The translations under genes and the position numbers were made by a program. Positions 22,199 through 31,880 of a stretch of DNA of 64,000 nt are shown in pieces. The DNA is from Providencia rettgeri. Its GTDB lineage: Bacteria; Pseudomonadota; Gammaproteobacteria; Enterobacterales; Enterobacteriaceae. The DNA lies in assembly GCF_001874625.1 (NCBI RefSeq), contig NZ_CP017671.1, forward strand, positions 2,728,001-2,792,000, written 5' to 3'. How positions within the stretch are numbered: the stretch's first letter is position 1; each line of letters opens with the position of its first letter. The notes beneath the pieces were generated by a model. That model was given only the letters and a program-made list of their open reading frames with translations. It ran no database searches and had not been told where the DNA came from.

Positions 22199-22305
22199 GT
22201 TTTTGATATAGACGCTACCGTTAATTGTTAACCCAAAGAAAAAGGGTTGAGATAAATGCTGAAACAAAGAAAAAACCCGAAGAGATTAAACACTTCGGGT
22301 TTTTA
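22199..22305 (+). ncRNA. Possible Fur-controlled small RNA
   Basis: A speculative plus-strand transcript. TATTAT at 22187-22192, inside the Fur box, could serve as -10. A short stem AACCC/GGGTT, an A-rich single-stranded stretch (GAGATAAATGCTGAAACAAAG) and a terminator with five U follow. This is the usual outline of an Hfq-dependent RNA. No RyhB core sequence is recognisable and the -35 region is poor, so this is weak inference. Confidence 0.25.
22275..22300. terminator. Bidirectional terminator after the 5'-nucleotidase gene
   Basis: ACCCGAAG pairs with CTTCGGGT. Runs of A before and T after the stem give U-tracts on both strands. Confidence 0.9.
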
Positions 22306-22327
22306 GTTGTTATATCGTTCGATTTAA

Positions 22328-23947
22328 CTAGTTAATTTTTTTGATACGTACATCAGTTGGGACTGAAACTGGTGAGTTATCTTTAAAATAATGCATCAAT
22401 GCTTCGTTATCAGGCACACTGTAAACACGGTCTTTACCTTGATTAAACGCGCTGAATCGGCTACCACCCGTTGCTAAAAACTCATTAGCTGCAACTCGAT
22501 AGCTTTTTTTCATGTCTAACGGTTTACCATTTAACTTCATTGATTTTTGAATGACTTTATCACCAACAGGTCGGCTATCATCCCATTCGTAATAAAAACC
22601 TTTAGAAACAGGCATTACTTGTGGACGCGCACGATCCCATTGTTGTTCTAACGCCTGTTTGATTTGCTCACCCGTTAAAGATTGAGTCACGACAACATTT
22701 GAGAATGGTTGAACAGTAAAAATATCACCATAGGTCAGTTCACCGGCTTTCAGATCAGCACGAATACCACCACTATTCATAAAGGCGATTTGCGCACCAC
22801 CAGCTTCTTTACTTGAAGCGGCATAGAGTTGACCATCAGCGATAATTTTACCTAATGTAGAGTCACCCGCTGGCAATAATTTTTTGTCTGAACTCTCCGT
22901 CAAAGTTCCCATCACTTGTTGTGAAATAGGTAACGCAATTTGTTCATATCTTTGAACAAAAGTCGTTAACTCTGGGTTTTTCTCATAACGTTTTGTTTCA
23001 ACAGGAATATTTTTCGCATTGATGCTAACAATATCTTTTGTATTTCTATCAATTTCAATATTTAACTGAGAAAGCAATGCGCCATTTGATTGTGCAGAAA
23101 TCACGGTTTTACCATTGATTTCACAATTGTACGCTTGATGCGTATGACCACTGACCACAAAGTCTACAGCGCCATCTAGTTGGTTTACAATATCAACAAT
23201 TGGGCCTTTGATATTATCACAACGGTTAATATCTTTAACTTTCGTATCAACTTGCTGTGTCGCCCCTTCATGGATCAGAACACCGATGCTATTAATACCT
23301 TGTGCCTTCAATAGCTTCACTTGGTTATTAATAGTTTCAACTTCGTTTTTAAACTCTAATCCAGCGGTACCGCTTGGCGTTACAATAGCAGGTGTGCCTT
23401 CTAAAGTTAGGCCAATAAACGCCATTGGAATACCATCAAATTCTTTAATGAAATATGATGGGAACAGAGTTTCATCTGTTTCTTTTACAATAACGTTAGC
23501 CGCTAAATAGTTAAAATCGGCACCTGCAAATGAGTCTTTACCAACACAACCCGCGGTTGGATGACAGCCACCATTTTGCTTTCTTAATAGCTCTTCTTTG
23601 CCTTTGTCAAACTCATGGTTACCAACTGCACTGGTTTCCATGCCTATTGCACTTAATGCTTCAATAGTAGGCTCATCATAGAACATCGATGACAATAATG
23701 GGCTTGCACCAACTAAATCCCCTGCACCAACAACAATAGTTTTATCATTCTGCGCTCTTAACTGGTTTACTAAGGTGGCGATTGATTCTATTCCACCTAA
23801 CTTACCATCTCCTGGCGCTTTTAGTGCGCCATGGAAATCATTGATACCAATGACCTGAACTTTAACCGTATCCGATGTTTTCTGAGCACAACCGGCCAGT
23901 AAAGCACCTGAAATTAACAGTGTGAGTAGCCCAATTTTATGTTTCAT
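22328..23947 (-). CDS. 5'-nucleotidase/metallophosphatase lipoprotein
   Basis: A 539-residue exported phosphohydrolase. The lipobox LLAGC (Cys20) makes it a lipoprotein. The metallophosphatase domain shows INDFHG, GDLVGASP, VGNHEFDKG and VSGHTHQ; the C-terminal nucleotidase domain shows MNSGGIRADL and FSNVVV. It should strip phosphate from nucleotides in the periplasm (UshA/NadN relatives). The exact substrate, AMP, NAD or cyclic nucleotide, cannot be read. It lies 39 bases downstream of the porin gene and probably shares its transcript. Confidence 0.88.
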   Translation of the reverse strand: MKHKIGLLTLLISGALLAGCAQKTSDTVKVQVIGINDFHGALKAPGDGKLGGIESIATLVNQLRAQNDKTIVVGAGDLVGASPLLSSMFYDEPTIEALSAIGMETSAVGNHEFDKGKEELLRKQNGGCHPTAGCVGKDSFAGADFNYLAANVIVKETDETLFPSYFIKEFDGIPMAFIGLTLEGTPAIVTPSGTAGLEFKNEVETINNQVKLLKAQGINSIGVLIHEGATQQVDTKVKDINRCDNIKGPIVDIVNQLDGAVDFVVSGHTHQAYNCEINGKTVISAQSNGALLSQLNIEIDRNTKDIVSINAKNIPVETKRYEKNPELTTFVQRYEQIALPISQQVMGTLTESSDKKLLPAGDSTLGKIIADGQLYAASSKEAGGAQIAFMNSGGIRADLKAGELTYGDIFTVQPFSNVVVTQSLTGEQIKQALEQQWDRARPQVMPVSKGFYYEWDDSRPVGDKVIQKSMKLNGKPLDMKKSYRVAANEFLATGGSRFSAFNQGKDRVYSVPDNEALMHYFKDNSPVSVPTDVRIKKIN

Positions 23948-23986
23948 TTATCTTACCTTTTATTGTAAATTTCACTCTGCTGGCAA

Positions 23987-25339
23987 CTACATTTTGAACC
24001 GATAAGTGGTTGTCATTGAACCAGATAAGGAGTGCGCACGGCGTGAATGGCCATCATATAGCTTAGGCGTTGTATAATCGTTCTCTTGGCGGTGATGCCA
24101 ACCTAAACCTCCGCTCAATGACACGGATAGGTTTTCAGTTGGTTTCCAATAGCTGAACAGACCCAATTGACCTTGTTTTAACCTTTCACCTTCATATTTA
24201 AATTCTGAGTAATTGGTACGAGCACCAACAGAAAGCTCTTTACTTACACGATATTCGGCAGCCATCGCGACCATAGTTTCCCCATCACGAACGTAATCGA
24301 TATCCGCATATGCTGGCGAGTTAAAACGACCACGCGTATTACCAATTGGGTTACGTGCGAATTGACCGACACCATTTGCTTTTTTTGCTTGAGTGTAAGT
24401 TAAACCAGCGCGGAGTGTCCAAGGTGACTCTGGAATACGCCAGTCAGCGGTTCCTGCATAGTGCCATGCTCGTTTGTCGAAATTACGCTTACCGATAGCA
24501 TCATTTTTTTCGGTGCGCTTACCATCACTACCATATTCATGATTGTAAATTTGCGTTCCAAGCGTAACATCTGAAGTTAACTTATATTTAGCTTCGAGAC
24601 CTTGCTGACGAAATAAATCATCTGCCTGCCCATAGAAATAGTGAACAGTCAATGGCTTAGTATTGTAATTAATACCACCAGTGATCACATGATTAACCTT
24701 ATGTCGTTTACCATTAGCATCAGTAAAATACATAGCATCAATATTTGGACTATCACGACGCATTACTTTTTTGTCGAGATAGAGTAAATCTAGGCTCCAG
24801 TCATCAATTGCAGTATTGGTGTAATAACCGCTATAACTGTTTAATGAAAGGCGTTGTGAATTAGTAAAAATACCTTTGTTTTTCAGTGTGAACCAACCCG
24901 CTTTACCGTGGAATTGAACAGGGTCAAGGTCGAATTTTACTTTCGCATAACGTTGTCCGATTTTGTTATAGCCTTTAGCGTGACCATCGTCGTTATATAA
25001 AATTGCACGGGAGGCGAAGTCTTTACTTGCACCGAGTTTAATACCACCATAGTAAGAAGCATCAAACCCGATTACGTCAGCAAAATAACCTGATTTGAAA
25101 TCAGCTTGGAAGTTTTGACCCCAAGCGTTAGCAACTTGTTTTCTATAGCGTTGCTCATTTTTATCAAAACGATTTTCGGTTTTTAAGTACTTCCACATGT
25201 TACGAGTTGACAGTTCTAACTCAGAATCCGCAATAAATGAATTTTCTTTAATTGTGTTTTCCCAATTGCTGGCATTTGCCATTGCGACTGCTAAACAGCA
25301 AGGAGAAAGCATTAATAGCGCAATATTTTTAACTTTCAT
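23987..25339 (-). CDS. OprD-family outer-membrane porin
   Basis: A 450-residue outer-membrane protein with a signal peptide ending near ANA (about residue 22). It has alternating beta-strand sequence rich in aromatic residues, and resembles the OprD/ChiP group of substrate-selective monomeric porins. The last residues are TYRFKM, so the usual terminal Phe is followed by two extra residues. The substrate is unknown; the operon partner suggests nucleotides or nucleosides, which is inference. It is first in the operon, with a very long upstream region. Confidence 0.82.
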   Translation of the reverse strand: MKVKNIALLMLSPCCLAVAMANASNWENTIKENSFIADSELELSTRNMWKYLKTENRFDKNEQRYRKQVANAWGQNFQADFKSGYFADVIGFDASYYGGIKLGASKDFASRAILYNDDGHAKGYNKIGQRYAKVKFDLDPVQFHGKAGWFTLKNKGIFTNSQRLSLNSYSGYYTNTAIDDWSLDLLYLDKKVMRRDSPNIDAMYFTDANGKRHKVNHVITGGINYNTKPLTVHYFYGQADDLFRQQGLEAKYKLTSDVTLGTQIYNHEYGSDGKRTEKNDAIGKRNFDKRAWHYAGTADWRIPESPWTLRAGLTYTQAKKANGVGQFARNPIGNTRGRFNSPAYADIDYVRDGETMVAMAAEYRVSKELSVGARTNYSEFKYEGERLKQGQLGLFSYWKPTENLSVSLSGGLGWHHRQENDYTTPKLYDGHSRRAHSLSGSMTTTYRFKM

Positions 25340-25938
25340 TGAAATTAACCTAGTTAATGATTATTTGAATTAATTTTATGCTGCGTCATGTAACCATGAA
25401 CAACAAAACACCATTTTTATTTTTAGCTTAATAAAACAACTTTACTTAAAGTCAAACTGATACATCCCTTTCAAACACATAAGTCAATTTTTAAAATAAA
25501 AAATTCAATACAGATATTTCACTGCATTAGTGTTTACTTAATTACCATAAATAAGGCGTTCTACTTATAGTAAAGACCTAATAGCCTTTAATAATTCACT
25601 ACCATTACTTTACTCAAATTCCGCGTTAATTTTAGTTAAGAAACAATATTTCAGATATTATTTAAACAAACGTTAATACACACGCCACTATATGTTGTGC
25701 TTCTATTTTCTTATTTAATAGGCAGAGTCATAGTCTGAGAAATGCTTATCTCAATCAAAGAAACATTATTTAACTTAAAACGCCACCATCCAGTTTATTG
25801 TTATTTTTATAATCGATTAGTTATTGCTCTAAATTGTCATAAAAAATTCATAATGTGGATGCTAACGTAATTTTACGTCAATTAAAACGATCACTGTCAC
25901 AACACGTTACATAAATTGCATTATTTAAACCAACTAAT

Positions 25939-25954
25939 AGTGATTAAGATCACA
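25939..25954. promoter_or_regulatory. CRP-like site
   Basis: AGTGA-TTAAGA-TCACA matches nine of the ten core positions of the CRP consensus TGTGA-N6-TCACA. It lies 600 bases before the porin start, far for direct activation unless transcription starts nearby. Confidence 0.5.
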
Positions 25955-26305
25955 CTTGTTTTGGTGTTTATTTATCACTGTAAGCATTACTGACAATAAA
26001 GATGAGGGGATATTTGATAGCGCAGTACACCGTGAATAGTTAAAAAATAAACATTGTCCCTAAATAACCTTTAGATACTGATTAAAAAAAACTCATATGC
26101 ATAGATTTTTTTAATACTTGTATAATTAATTTACTGTTAATTTATCTAGACATGAAAAATTTGAATAAAACTGTTTTTTTATACATTAAAATTAATGTTA
26201 ATAATATTACAAAAAAGATAAGAGTATTTAAGCATTAGGGTTAATCGGTTTTATCTAGCTATCCACTAATTTAAATTTATCTTAACTTTTATCATTAATA
26301 GCTAT

Positions 26306-26353
26306 TATCACTTTCTTTTTACTTATAGGCGCTCTCACCAAAAGAAAGTGATA
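26306..26353. repeat. 14-bp inverted repeat
   Basis: TATCACTTTCTTTT at 26306-26319 is perfectly complementary to 26340-26353, with a 20-base spacer that contains GGCGCTCTCACC. Neither orientation has a U-tract after it, so it is not an ordinary terminator. Confidence 0.7.
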
Positions 26354-26668
26354 CATAAGACAAATATCCGGCTGTTTATATTGAAAAAACACCTAGCAAT
26401 ATCAATATATGTATCCATTACAAATAAACTATGGATTATTATTTTGAGTTGACCTTTAAAAGACTACAGCTTAAATGAATAGAATAATTAATTATTTTTT
26501 TGAATGTAACCATTATGCTAGATAATTTACCATCACATTTTTAATATAATAATATGATGATTTAATCATTATATTAATAACGTTACGGGTAACTTTCAAA
26601 GTGGTTATACTTCCCTTTCATACTACTTATACGTCGTTATTTTTCACTTCAATGCGTATTTATGCAAA

Positions 26669-26700
26669 ATAGCCGGTAAATAGTTTAATTTACCGGCTAT
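26669..26700 (-). terminator. Terminator after nagZ
   Basis: ATAGCCGGTAAAT and ATTTACCGGCTAT form a perfect thirteen-pair stem around a six-base loop. A short T-rich tail lies on both sides. Confidence 0.88.
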
Positions 26701-26718
26701 ATTTTATTCACCTTAATG

Positions 26719-27741
26719 TTATTGACGGTGTGCTTGCCATCTTTGGTGTAAATCCACTAATTGCCGATGACTTTCTTGCCAACGAGCCAACCCTTGTAAC
26801 TCGGTCAAACTGTATTGACGGCCACTGTGATATAACTTAGAGGCTTGGCTATCATGCTGTTTAGGTAAGTTATCAAGTACACTTACCGCACCTTCGCGGT
26901 TATTGCACACCAAAACCATATCACACCCAGCATTTAAAGACGCTTGTGCTCTTTCTGGATAGCTCCCCATAATTGCTGCCCCTTCCATCGATAAATCATC
27001 AGAGAAAATGACACCATTAAAACCAAGCTGTTCCCGTAGCACTGATTTTAACCAAAATGGCGAACCACTCGCAGGGCGTTCATCAGCTTGAGTGTAAATG
27101 ACATGCGCTGGCATAATTGCATCAAGTAATTCACGTTGGATAAAATCTTTAAAAATCGACATATCTTTACCTCGGATAGTTTCCAATGTACGGTCATCAC
27201 GAGGTGTTTCTTTATGCGAATCAGCTTTAACTGCACCATGCCCAGGGAAATGTTTCCCTGTTGTCTTCATCCCCGCACTGTGCATTCCTTTAATAAAACG
27301 TTCTGCCATCATCATTGCCATTTCAGGATCTTTATGGAACGAACGCTCCCCAATCGCGATACTTTGATGGCCAAGATCCAACACTGGGGCAAAACTAATG
27401 TCAATATCCATCGCTATCATTTCTGCTGCCATTAACCACCCCGCTTCTTGTGCCAACTTAGCACCGTCCATAGGGTTATTTAGCTCAGCAAAAGCCTGTG
27501 CCGAAGGTAGCGCGGTAAAACCATCACGAAAGCGTTGTACTCGCCCACCTTCTTGGTCAACAGCAACCAGCAGACGGTGCCTTGACGCATCACGTATTTG
27601 GCGCACAAGCTCTCGTAATTGTGCAGCATCATGAAAGTTACGGGTAAATAAAATCAAGCCCCCCACTAATGGGTGAGCCAATATTTCACGCTCTTCGTTA
27701 TCTAATTCATAACTTTGAACATCCAGCATTATCGGACCCAT
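26719..27741 (-). CDS. nagZ: Beta-N-acetylhexosaminidase NagZ
   Basis: A cytosolic GH3 glycosidase of 340 residues that removes GlcNAc from anhydro-muropeptides in peptidoglycan recycling. Its product feeds AmpR-type beta-lactamase control where present. Motifs are [11 protein letters not shown], the KHFPGHG segment with the catalytic histidine loop [10 protein letters not shown], and the nucleophile in [11 protein letters not shown] use ATG 27741 (MGPIMLDVQ), which has GTGAGG six bases upstream. The GTG at 27753 is part of that ribosome-binding site. Confidence 0.96.
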   Translation of the reverse strand: MGPIMLDVQSYELDNEEREILAHPLVGGLILFTRNFHDAAQLRELVRQIRDASRHRLLVAVDQEGGRVQRFRDGFTALPSAQAFAELNNPMDGAKLAQEAGWLMAAEMIAMDIDISFAPVLDLGHQSIAIGERSFHKDPEMAMMMAERFIKGMHSAGMKTTGKHFPGHGAVKADSHKETPRDDRTLETIRGKDMSIFKDFIQRELLDAIMPAHVIYTQADERPASGSPFWLKSVLREQLGFNGVIFSDDLSMEGAAIMGSYPERAQASLNAGCDMVLVCNNREGAVSVLDNLPKQHDSQASKLYHSGRQYSLTELQGLARWQESHRQLVDLHQRWQAHRQ

Positions 27742-27795
27742 AACATGCCTCACTTATTTAACTAAATCAAAAATTATTCGTTGATAACTTTATTA

Positions 27796-28668
27796 TCAAC
27801 CCAACAAACCGAAGTAGTGGCGTAATGACTGCGAGTGTACCAAAAAATGCGATAATTGACTTTTATTCCACTGCACTTCATACCACATTAACGTCATATA
27901 TTTTACCCATGGTTCCCATAACTGGCAGTGCTGAGCTAATTGTTGTTTATCCCGATAAGCACTTCGCACATCACAGTATTGCATGAGAAAAAAATGACGC
28001 TGTTTATCTGTCAGACTATTAAATTGAAAATAGGTTTCTAACGAAAATGCAATATCAGTATTTGCGGCATATTCCCAATCCAATAGCATTAACTCCCCTG
28101 TATGAGTATTAATGATATTTTTAGGATGAACATCCATATGTGCAGGGGCCAACTTCAACGTTTTTGGCAATGCAGTAGAAAGGAAATGACGATGTAGTTT
28201 TTTCCAACGTGGTGACAAACGTTTGGTATCAACCAAATAACCATAATGCGCAATTTCATCGCGCAGTTGCAAGCGGTAGCCGAATAGTGCGCTGCAATGT
28301 AATTGTGCAAGCGTATTTGCTAGTTGGCATTGAAAATGAGCGGATAAAAATGTGGATGGGCCCGGATGCAAGCCTTCACACCACGCCAACAATAACCATT
28401 GAGCGTTATAACCAACGACAATCGGTGCAAATGTGTATGGTTGCAATTGTCTTAATATACGCGCTTCTCTCCGGCGATCCACATATAGACAAGACTGAGT
28501 CTCACCATTAGCACGAGCCACTAATTTAAGTGTGCGATTAGACTGCACACACTGCAATAAATAACTCCCGCCTGACAACCCTGTTAACGGCGTTATTTCC
28601 CAGTGACTTGATTTAATCTCTGGGAAATAGGTAGATAACAGCGTAATAAGTGACTGTCTGTTAATCAA
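27796..28668 (-). CDS. thiK: Thiamine kinase
   Basis: A 290-residue aminoglycoside-phosphotransferase-like kinase that phosphorylates thiamine for salvage. The catalytic loop is HMDVHPKNII, followed by the metal motif LLDWEYA. The only sensible start is TTG 28668, overlapping the lpoB stop by eight bases with GGAAAG upstream. This implies low, coupled translation. The order lpoB-thiK-nagZ matches E. coli, supporting the name. Confidence 0.9.
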   Translation of the reverse strand: MINRQSLITLLSTYFPEIKSSHWEITPLTGLSGGSYLLQCVQSNRTLKLVARANGETQSCLYVDRRREARILRQLQPYTFAPIVVGYNAQWLLLAWCEGLHPGPSTFLSAHFQCQLANTLAQLHCSALFGYRLQLRDEIAHYGYLVDTKRLSPRWKKLHRHFLSTALPKTLKLAPAHMDVHPKNIINTHTGELMLLDWEYAANTDIAFSLETYFQFNSLTDKQRHFFLMQYCDVRSAYRDKQQLAQHCQLWEPWVKYMTLMWYEVQWNKSQLSHFLVHSQSLRHYFGLLG

Positions 28669-29239
28669 TACTGTGCTTTCCAGTCCAAATAATTTCGCCT
28701 GTTTGCACTTCCATTAGTTGCATTTCAAGGCTCTTATCTTTATTTGAACCTGACATAACACTGTAAATCACGTAATCAGCTTGTACATAACGCCCTAGAC
28801 CAATCGCCTTACTACGCGTCACTAAGCTATCTTCTTGTGATAAACCTAATGTTTTACGTGCAGAACTTACCACACTTTGAGGGACTACTTTGAAACGATT
28901 GGTATTTTCAACTGCGCTAGCCATTGTTGATGTAATAGTCTGTACAGGCAATGAGCCATTCGTATTGTTTTTCACTGAATCAACTAATAACACTTTGCCA
29001 CTTTCCACGCCATCCGCAGCAACCATTTGGCCAACCAAAGGTGTTATCGATGCAGCCCAATCAGTTGTTTGCTGTTTTGGCGGTGTCGGAACGACATCCG
29101 TTGGCGGTGGTGTCACTTCTGGTGGTTGATCCGGCTCAACAGGAACAATCGGTGGTTGTGTTCCCGGCTGTTGAGGTGGATATGATGGGCAACCTGCTAA
29201 GATTAAAGCTGCTACCGCAACCATTAAGATCCGTTTCAT
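28661..29239 (-). CDS. lpoB: Penicillin-binding protein activator LpoB
   Basis: A 192-residue outer-membrane lipoprotein (lipobox ILAGC, Cys17) that stimulates PBP1b in the periplasm. A proline-rich linker (about 20-55, PPQQPGTQPP and similar) gives reach through the periplasm, and a TolB-N-like globular domain follows. Its ATG overlaps the ycfL stop (ATGA), so the two are translationally coupled. Confidence 0.94.
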   Translation of the reverse strand: MKRILMVAVAALILAGCPSYPPQQPGTQPPIVPVEPDQPPEVTPPPTDVVPTPPKQQTTDWAASITPLVGQMVAADGVESGKVLLVDSVKNNTNGSLPVQTITSTMASAVENTNRFKVVPQSVVSSARKTLGLSQEDSLVTRSKAIGLGRYVQADYVIYSVMSGSNKDKSLEMQLMEVQTGEIIWTGKHSID

Positions 29240-29634
29240 TGTTTTTCTCCGGCCTTAGGTGATAAAAACACATGGACACGCACATTGCTAGCGCGTGATG
29301 AGGAGGTCATGGCTTGAATAGTTTCTGTTGAATTCGCTGCAATTTGCTGATGTAAGATACTCGAAGTATCCACCTTCAACCCTTGTTTATCGTACCAATA
29401 TAAACGATACGCAATCTCTACGGCATCAGGCTGCAAATTACTCATACTAAGCGTGGCAACAGTTTGGTGGTTTTCAACACTAATCACGGGGGACTCAACA
29501 ATGACCCCTTGGGCTAAAACTGCTGGTTCCATAATAACGCGCTGCTGCTCATTAAAAACTAACCCTTGAGGTTTGTTATTTAAACAGCCAGTTAATAACA
29601 CAGCCATCAGCCCAAGTATTACTATGCGGTTCAT
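29236..29634 (-). CDS. ycfL: YcfL family lipoprotein
   Basis: A 132-residue lipoprotein with lipobox LLTGC (Cys17) and a single domain of the DUF1425 type. It has no enzymatic motif and its function is unknown. The conserved place between hinT and lpoB and the ATGA overlap with lpoB suggest a role alongside LpoB in the cell envelope. Confidence 0.88.
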   Translation of the reverse strand: MNRIVILGLMAVLLTGCLNNKPQGLVFNEQQRVIMEPAVLAQGVIVESPVISVENHQTVATLSMSNLQPDAVEIAYRLYWYDKQGLKVDTSSILHQQIAANSTETIQAMTSSSRASNVRVHVFLSPKAGEKQ

Positions 29635-29652
29635 TGTATGAGCCCCTTCCTA

Positions 29653-30006
29653 TTATAATTTAGCCAATAAAGGTCCTAATGGGCGACCACCCACTAAATG
29701 CATATGAATATGGAATACCTCTTGTCCAGAATGCTCATTGCAATTCATAATCAAACGATAGCCATTTTCAGCAATGCCTTCTTCTTTGGCAATTTTAGCT
29801 GCCACCGTAAATAAACGCCCTAACGCCAGTTCGTCATCCACCGTCACATCGTTTACTGTGGGGATTAATTTATTGGGGATAATTAAAATATGTGAAGGCG
29901 CTTGTGGCGATATATCACGAAATGCCGTGACAAGCTCATCTTGGTAAACGACATCCGCAGGGATTTCGCGACGAATGATTTTACTAAAAATTGTTTCTTC
30001 TGCCAT
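29653..30006 (-). CDS. hinT: Purine nucleoside phosphoramidase HinT
   Basis: A 117-residue HIT-family hydrolase that cleaves adenosine phosphoramidates. The histidine triad is visible as HIHMHLVGG near residue 100. The N-terminal [18 protein letters not shown] and the middle [11 protein letters not shown] are conserved. It lies between ycfL and ycfH. E. coli has ptsG and fhuE between ycfH and hinT; here they are missing. Confidence 0.95.
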   Translation of the reverse strand: MAEETIFSKIIRREIPADVVYQDELVTAFRDISPQAPSHILIIPNKLIPTVNDVTVDDELALGRLFTVAAKIAKEEGIAENGYRLIMNCNEHSGQEVFHIHMHLVGGRPLGPLLAKL

Positions 30007-30054
30007 ATCAATTCCCTTACTAATCCAATAGTTAGTTTATATATTGTTAACAAG

Positions 30055-30846
30055 TTACCCGTTATTCGAGCCAACATTCAAATGAAATAAACGATTGAAA
30101 TTTTGTGTTGTAATTTCAGCCATTTGTTCAACGCTAACCCCTTTCAGCACCGCCATGTATTCAGCCACATCACGTACGTATGCAGGCTGATTTTCTTTTC
30201 CACGATGCGGTACTGGGGCCAAATATGGGGAGTCTGTTTCGACCAAGATTCTATCTAGGGGCACAATACGCGCCGCTTCTCTGATTTGTTCAGCATTGCG
30301 GAATGTCACAATCCCTGAAAATGAAATATACATTCCTAAATCGAGCAATTCGCTAGCTGTCGCTTTGTCTTCAGTGAAACAGTGTAATACCCCACCACAC
30401 TCACTAACTTGTTCTTCACGTAAAATTGTTAGCGTATCCTTTTGCGCAGCACGCGTATGTACGATCACGGGTTTATTTACTGCTCGGCCGATACGGATAT
30501 GCTGACGAAAAGACTCTTGCTGCAATGCAGCATTCTCTTGTTGATAGTAGTAATCAAGCCCTGTCTCACCAAGTGCCACAACCTCAGGGCCGGCGGCTAA
30601 TTGTGCTAAGCGCTCAAAATCATAGCCTTCGTCTAAATTAAGTGGATGAATACCACATGAAAAAGCAATATTGTCACGTAACCCAATGAGCTTTTTCATC
30701 TGTTCAAAACCGGGCAACGTTGTTGCCACGGCAAGCATGAAACGGACATCACGAGCCGATGCCTTAGCGATAACATCATCGACATTAGTGTGTAATTTTT
30801 CATAATCTAAACAGTCGAGATGGCAGTGTGAATCAACAACAAACAT
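30055..30846 (-). CDS. ycfH: TatD-family metal-dependent hydrolase YcfH
   Basis: A 263-residue TIM-barrel hydrolase. Metal ligands are in DSHCHLD (H-x-H), GETGLDYYY, IVHTRAA, LHCFTED and ETDSPYLAP. TatD relatives act as 3'-5' exonucleases or D-aminoacyl-tRNA deacylase-like enzymes; the role of YcfH is not settled. It is 12 bases downstream of holB and probably co-transcribed. Confidence 0.93.
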   Translation of the reverse strand: MFVVDSHCHLDCLDYEKLHTNVDDVIAKASARDVRFMLAVATTLPGFEQMKKLIGLRDNIAFSCGIHPLNLDEGYDFERLAQLAAGPEVVALGETGLDYYYQQENAALQQESFRQHIRIGRAVNKPVIVHTRAAQKDTLTILREEQVSECGGVLHCFTEDKATASELLDLGMYISFSGIVTFRNAEQIREAARIVPLDRILVETDSPYLAPVPHRGKENQPAYVRDVAEYMAVLKGVSVEQMAEITTQNFNRLFHLNVGSNNG

Positions 30847-30858
30847 ATTTAACTCTTT

Positions 30859-31851
30859 TTAAAATGAAGGTGAAGCCAATAAGGCTTCCCATTGTAATAA
30901 TTGATTGGTCAGAATAAGTTCCTGATTAAGCGCAGGAACTGTCAATAATTGATAACGACAATGTAGCCACTGTTCATAAGCCTCCAATAATTGAGAACGG
31001 TTCATGGTACTGGCCAATTGCATAACTTGTGCAAGATGATCTTGGTTAATACAAAACGTTGTCGCACCTTGCTGTACTTTAACTGCATCGGAAAGTAAGG
31101 TTAATAACCAACTTAGGGCAGCTGAAGCTTCTTCAATATTCAATCGTGGCAATAAACTTAGCATATCCCGCGTTTGTAATGCTGTAGAGATACTTTGGCA
31201 TAATGCATTCCGTTTTTGCCAAAGATGTTCTTCTAACAGAGCCAGAGCGGCTACTGGAGCACCTTGACAAAGTTTCAATGCGGTTATTGCGTGATCAACA
31301 ACTACATTTGGCTGTTGTTTTTGTAACCAATACAAAGCAATTTGTGGGTCAGGAGCTGGCAAAAAATGACTTAAACAACGGCTACGAGTTGTGGCAAGTA
31401 AATTCTCTGGTTTGTCACTACTTAATAGAAAATAAGTGTCTTTTGCAGGCTCTTCCAGCGTTTTTAGTAACGCATTCGCCGCAGCATCAGTGAAAGCTTC
31501 AATTCTAGGAATATACACCACTTTATTGCCACCTTGTTGAGAATGACTACTCAAGGTTTCAATTAATTTCCTAACAGCATCAACACTGACCGTTGATTTA
31601 CCTTTTTCAACGTCAATAACATGATAATCGGGGTGTGTTCCTGCTAGCATTAATCTGCAGCTATGGCACTTCCCACAACTTTTCAGCCCTTCACGATCTT
31701 GGCAAATAAGCCAACGACTAATACCATAGCAAAGTGCATCGGCTCCATTTCCAGGCAAAGAATGAAGTAGTAAGGCATGGTGCCCTCGCCCACTTTGATA
31801 GTTCGCTATAATTTGCCGGTAAGGTTCATTTAACCAAGGATACCAATTCAT
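30859..31851 (-). CDS. holB: DNA polymerase III delta' subunit HolB
   Basis: A clamp-loader subunit of 330 residues with an AAA+ fold. The zinc-binding cysteines CGKCHSC with the upstream C are visible, followed by the sensor-like segment EEPAKDTYFLL and a TRSRC motif. Like other delta' proteins it lacks a proper Walker A (LPGNGADAL), as expected for the non-ATPase stator. It sits in a tmk-holB-ycfH run. Confidence 0.95.
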   Translation of the reverse strand: MNWYPWLNEPYRQIIANYQSGRGHHALLLHSLPGNGADALCYGISRWLICQDREGLKSCGKCHSCRLMLAGTHPDYHVIDVEKGKSTVSVDAVRKLIETLSSHSQQGGNKVVYIPRIEAFTDAAANALLKTLEEPAKDTYFLLSSDKPENLLATTRSRCLSHFLPAPDPQIALYWLQKQQPNVVVDHAITALKLCQGAPVAALALLEEHLWQKRNALCQSISTALQTRDMLSLLPRLNIEEASAALSWLLTLLSDAVKVQQGATTFCINQDHLAQVMQLASTMNRSQLLEAYEQWLHCRYQLLTVPALNQELILTNQLLQWEALLASPSF

Positions 31852-31880
31852 GTTATTAACACCTTACTTTTTGCCTATCA

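Larger units (their letters stand above)
25340..26718. other. 1.4-kb gene-free region upstream of the porin gene
   Basis: Very A+T-rich and without a convincing coding frame on either strand. Recognisable elements are a CRP-like site (25939-25954), a 14-bp inverted repeat (26306-26353), a short TTAATATAAT/ATTATATTAA palindrome (26541-26577) and the nagZ terminator at the right end. It may hold an extended control region or the remains of a lost gene. Confidence 0.6.

Noticed and set aside
26541-26577. A+T palindrome TTAATATAAT/ATTATATTAA
   Set aside because: In such A+T-rich sequence a ten-base palindrome is weak evidence; it is mentioned only as part of the gap.
27742-27753. GTG start for nagZ four codons upstream
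   Set aside because: The GTGAGG there is the ribosome-binding site for ATG 27741.
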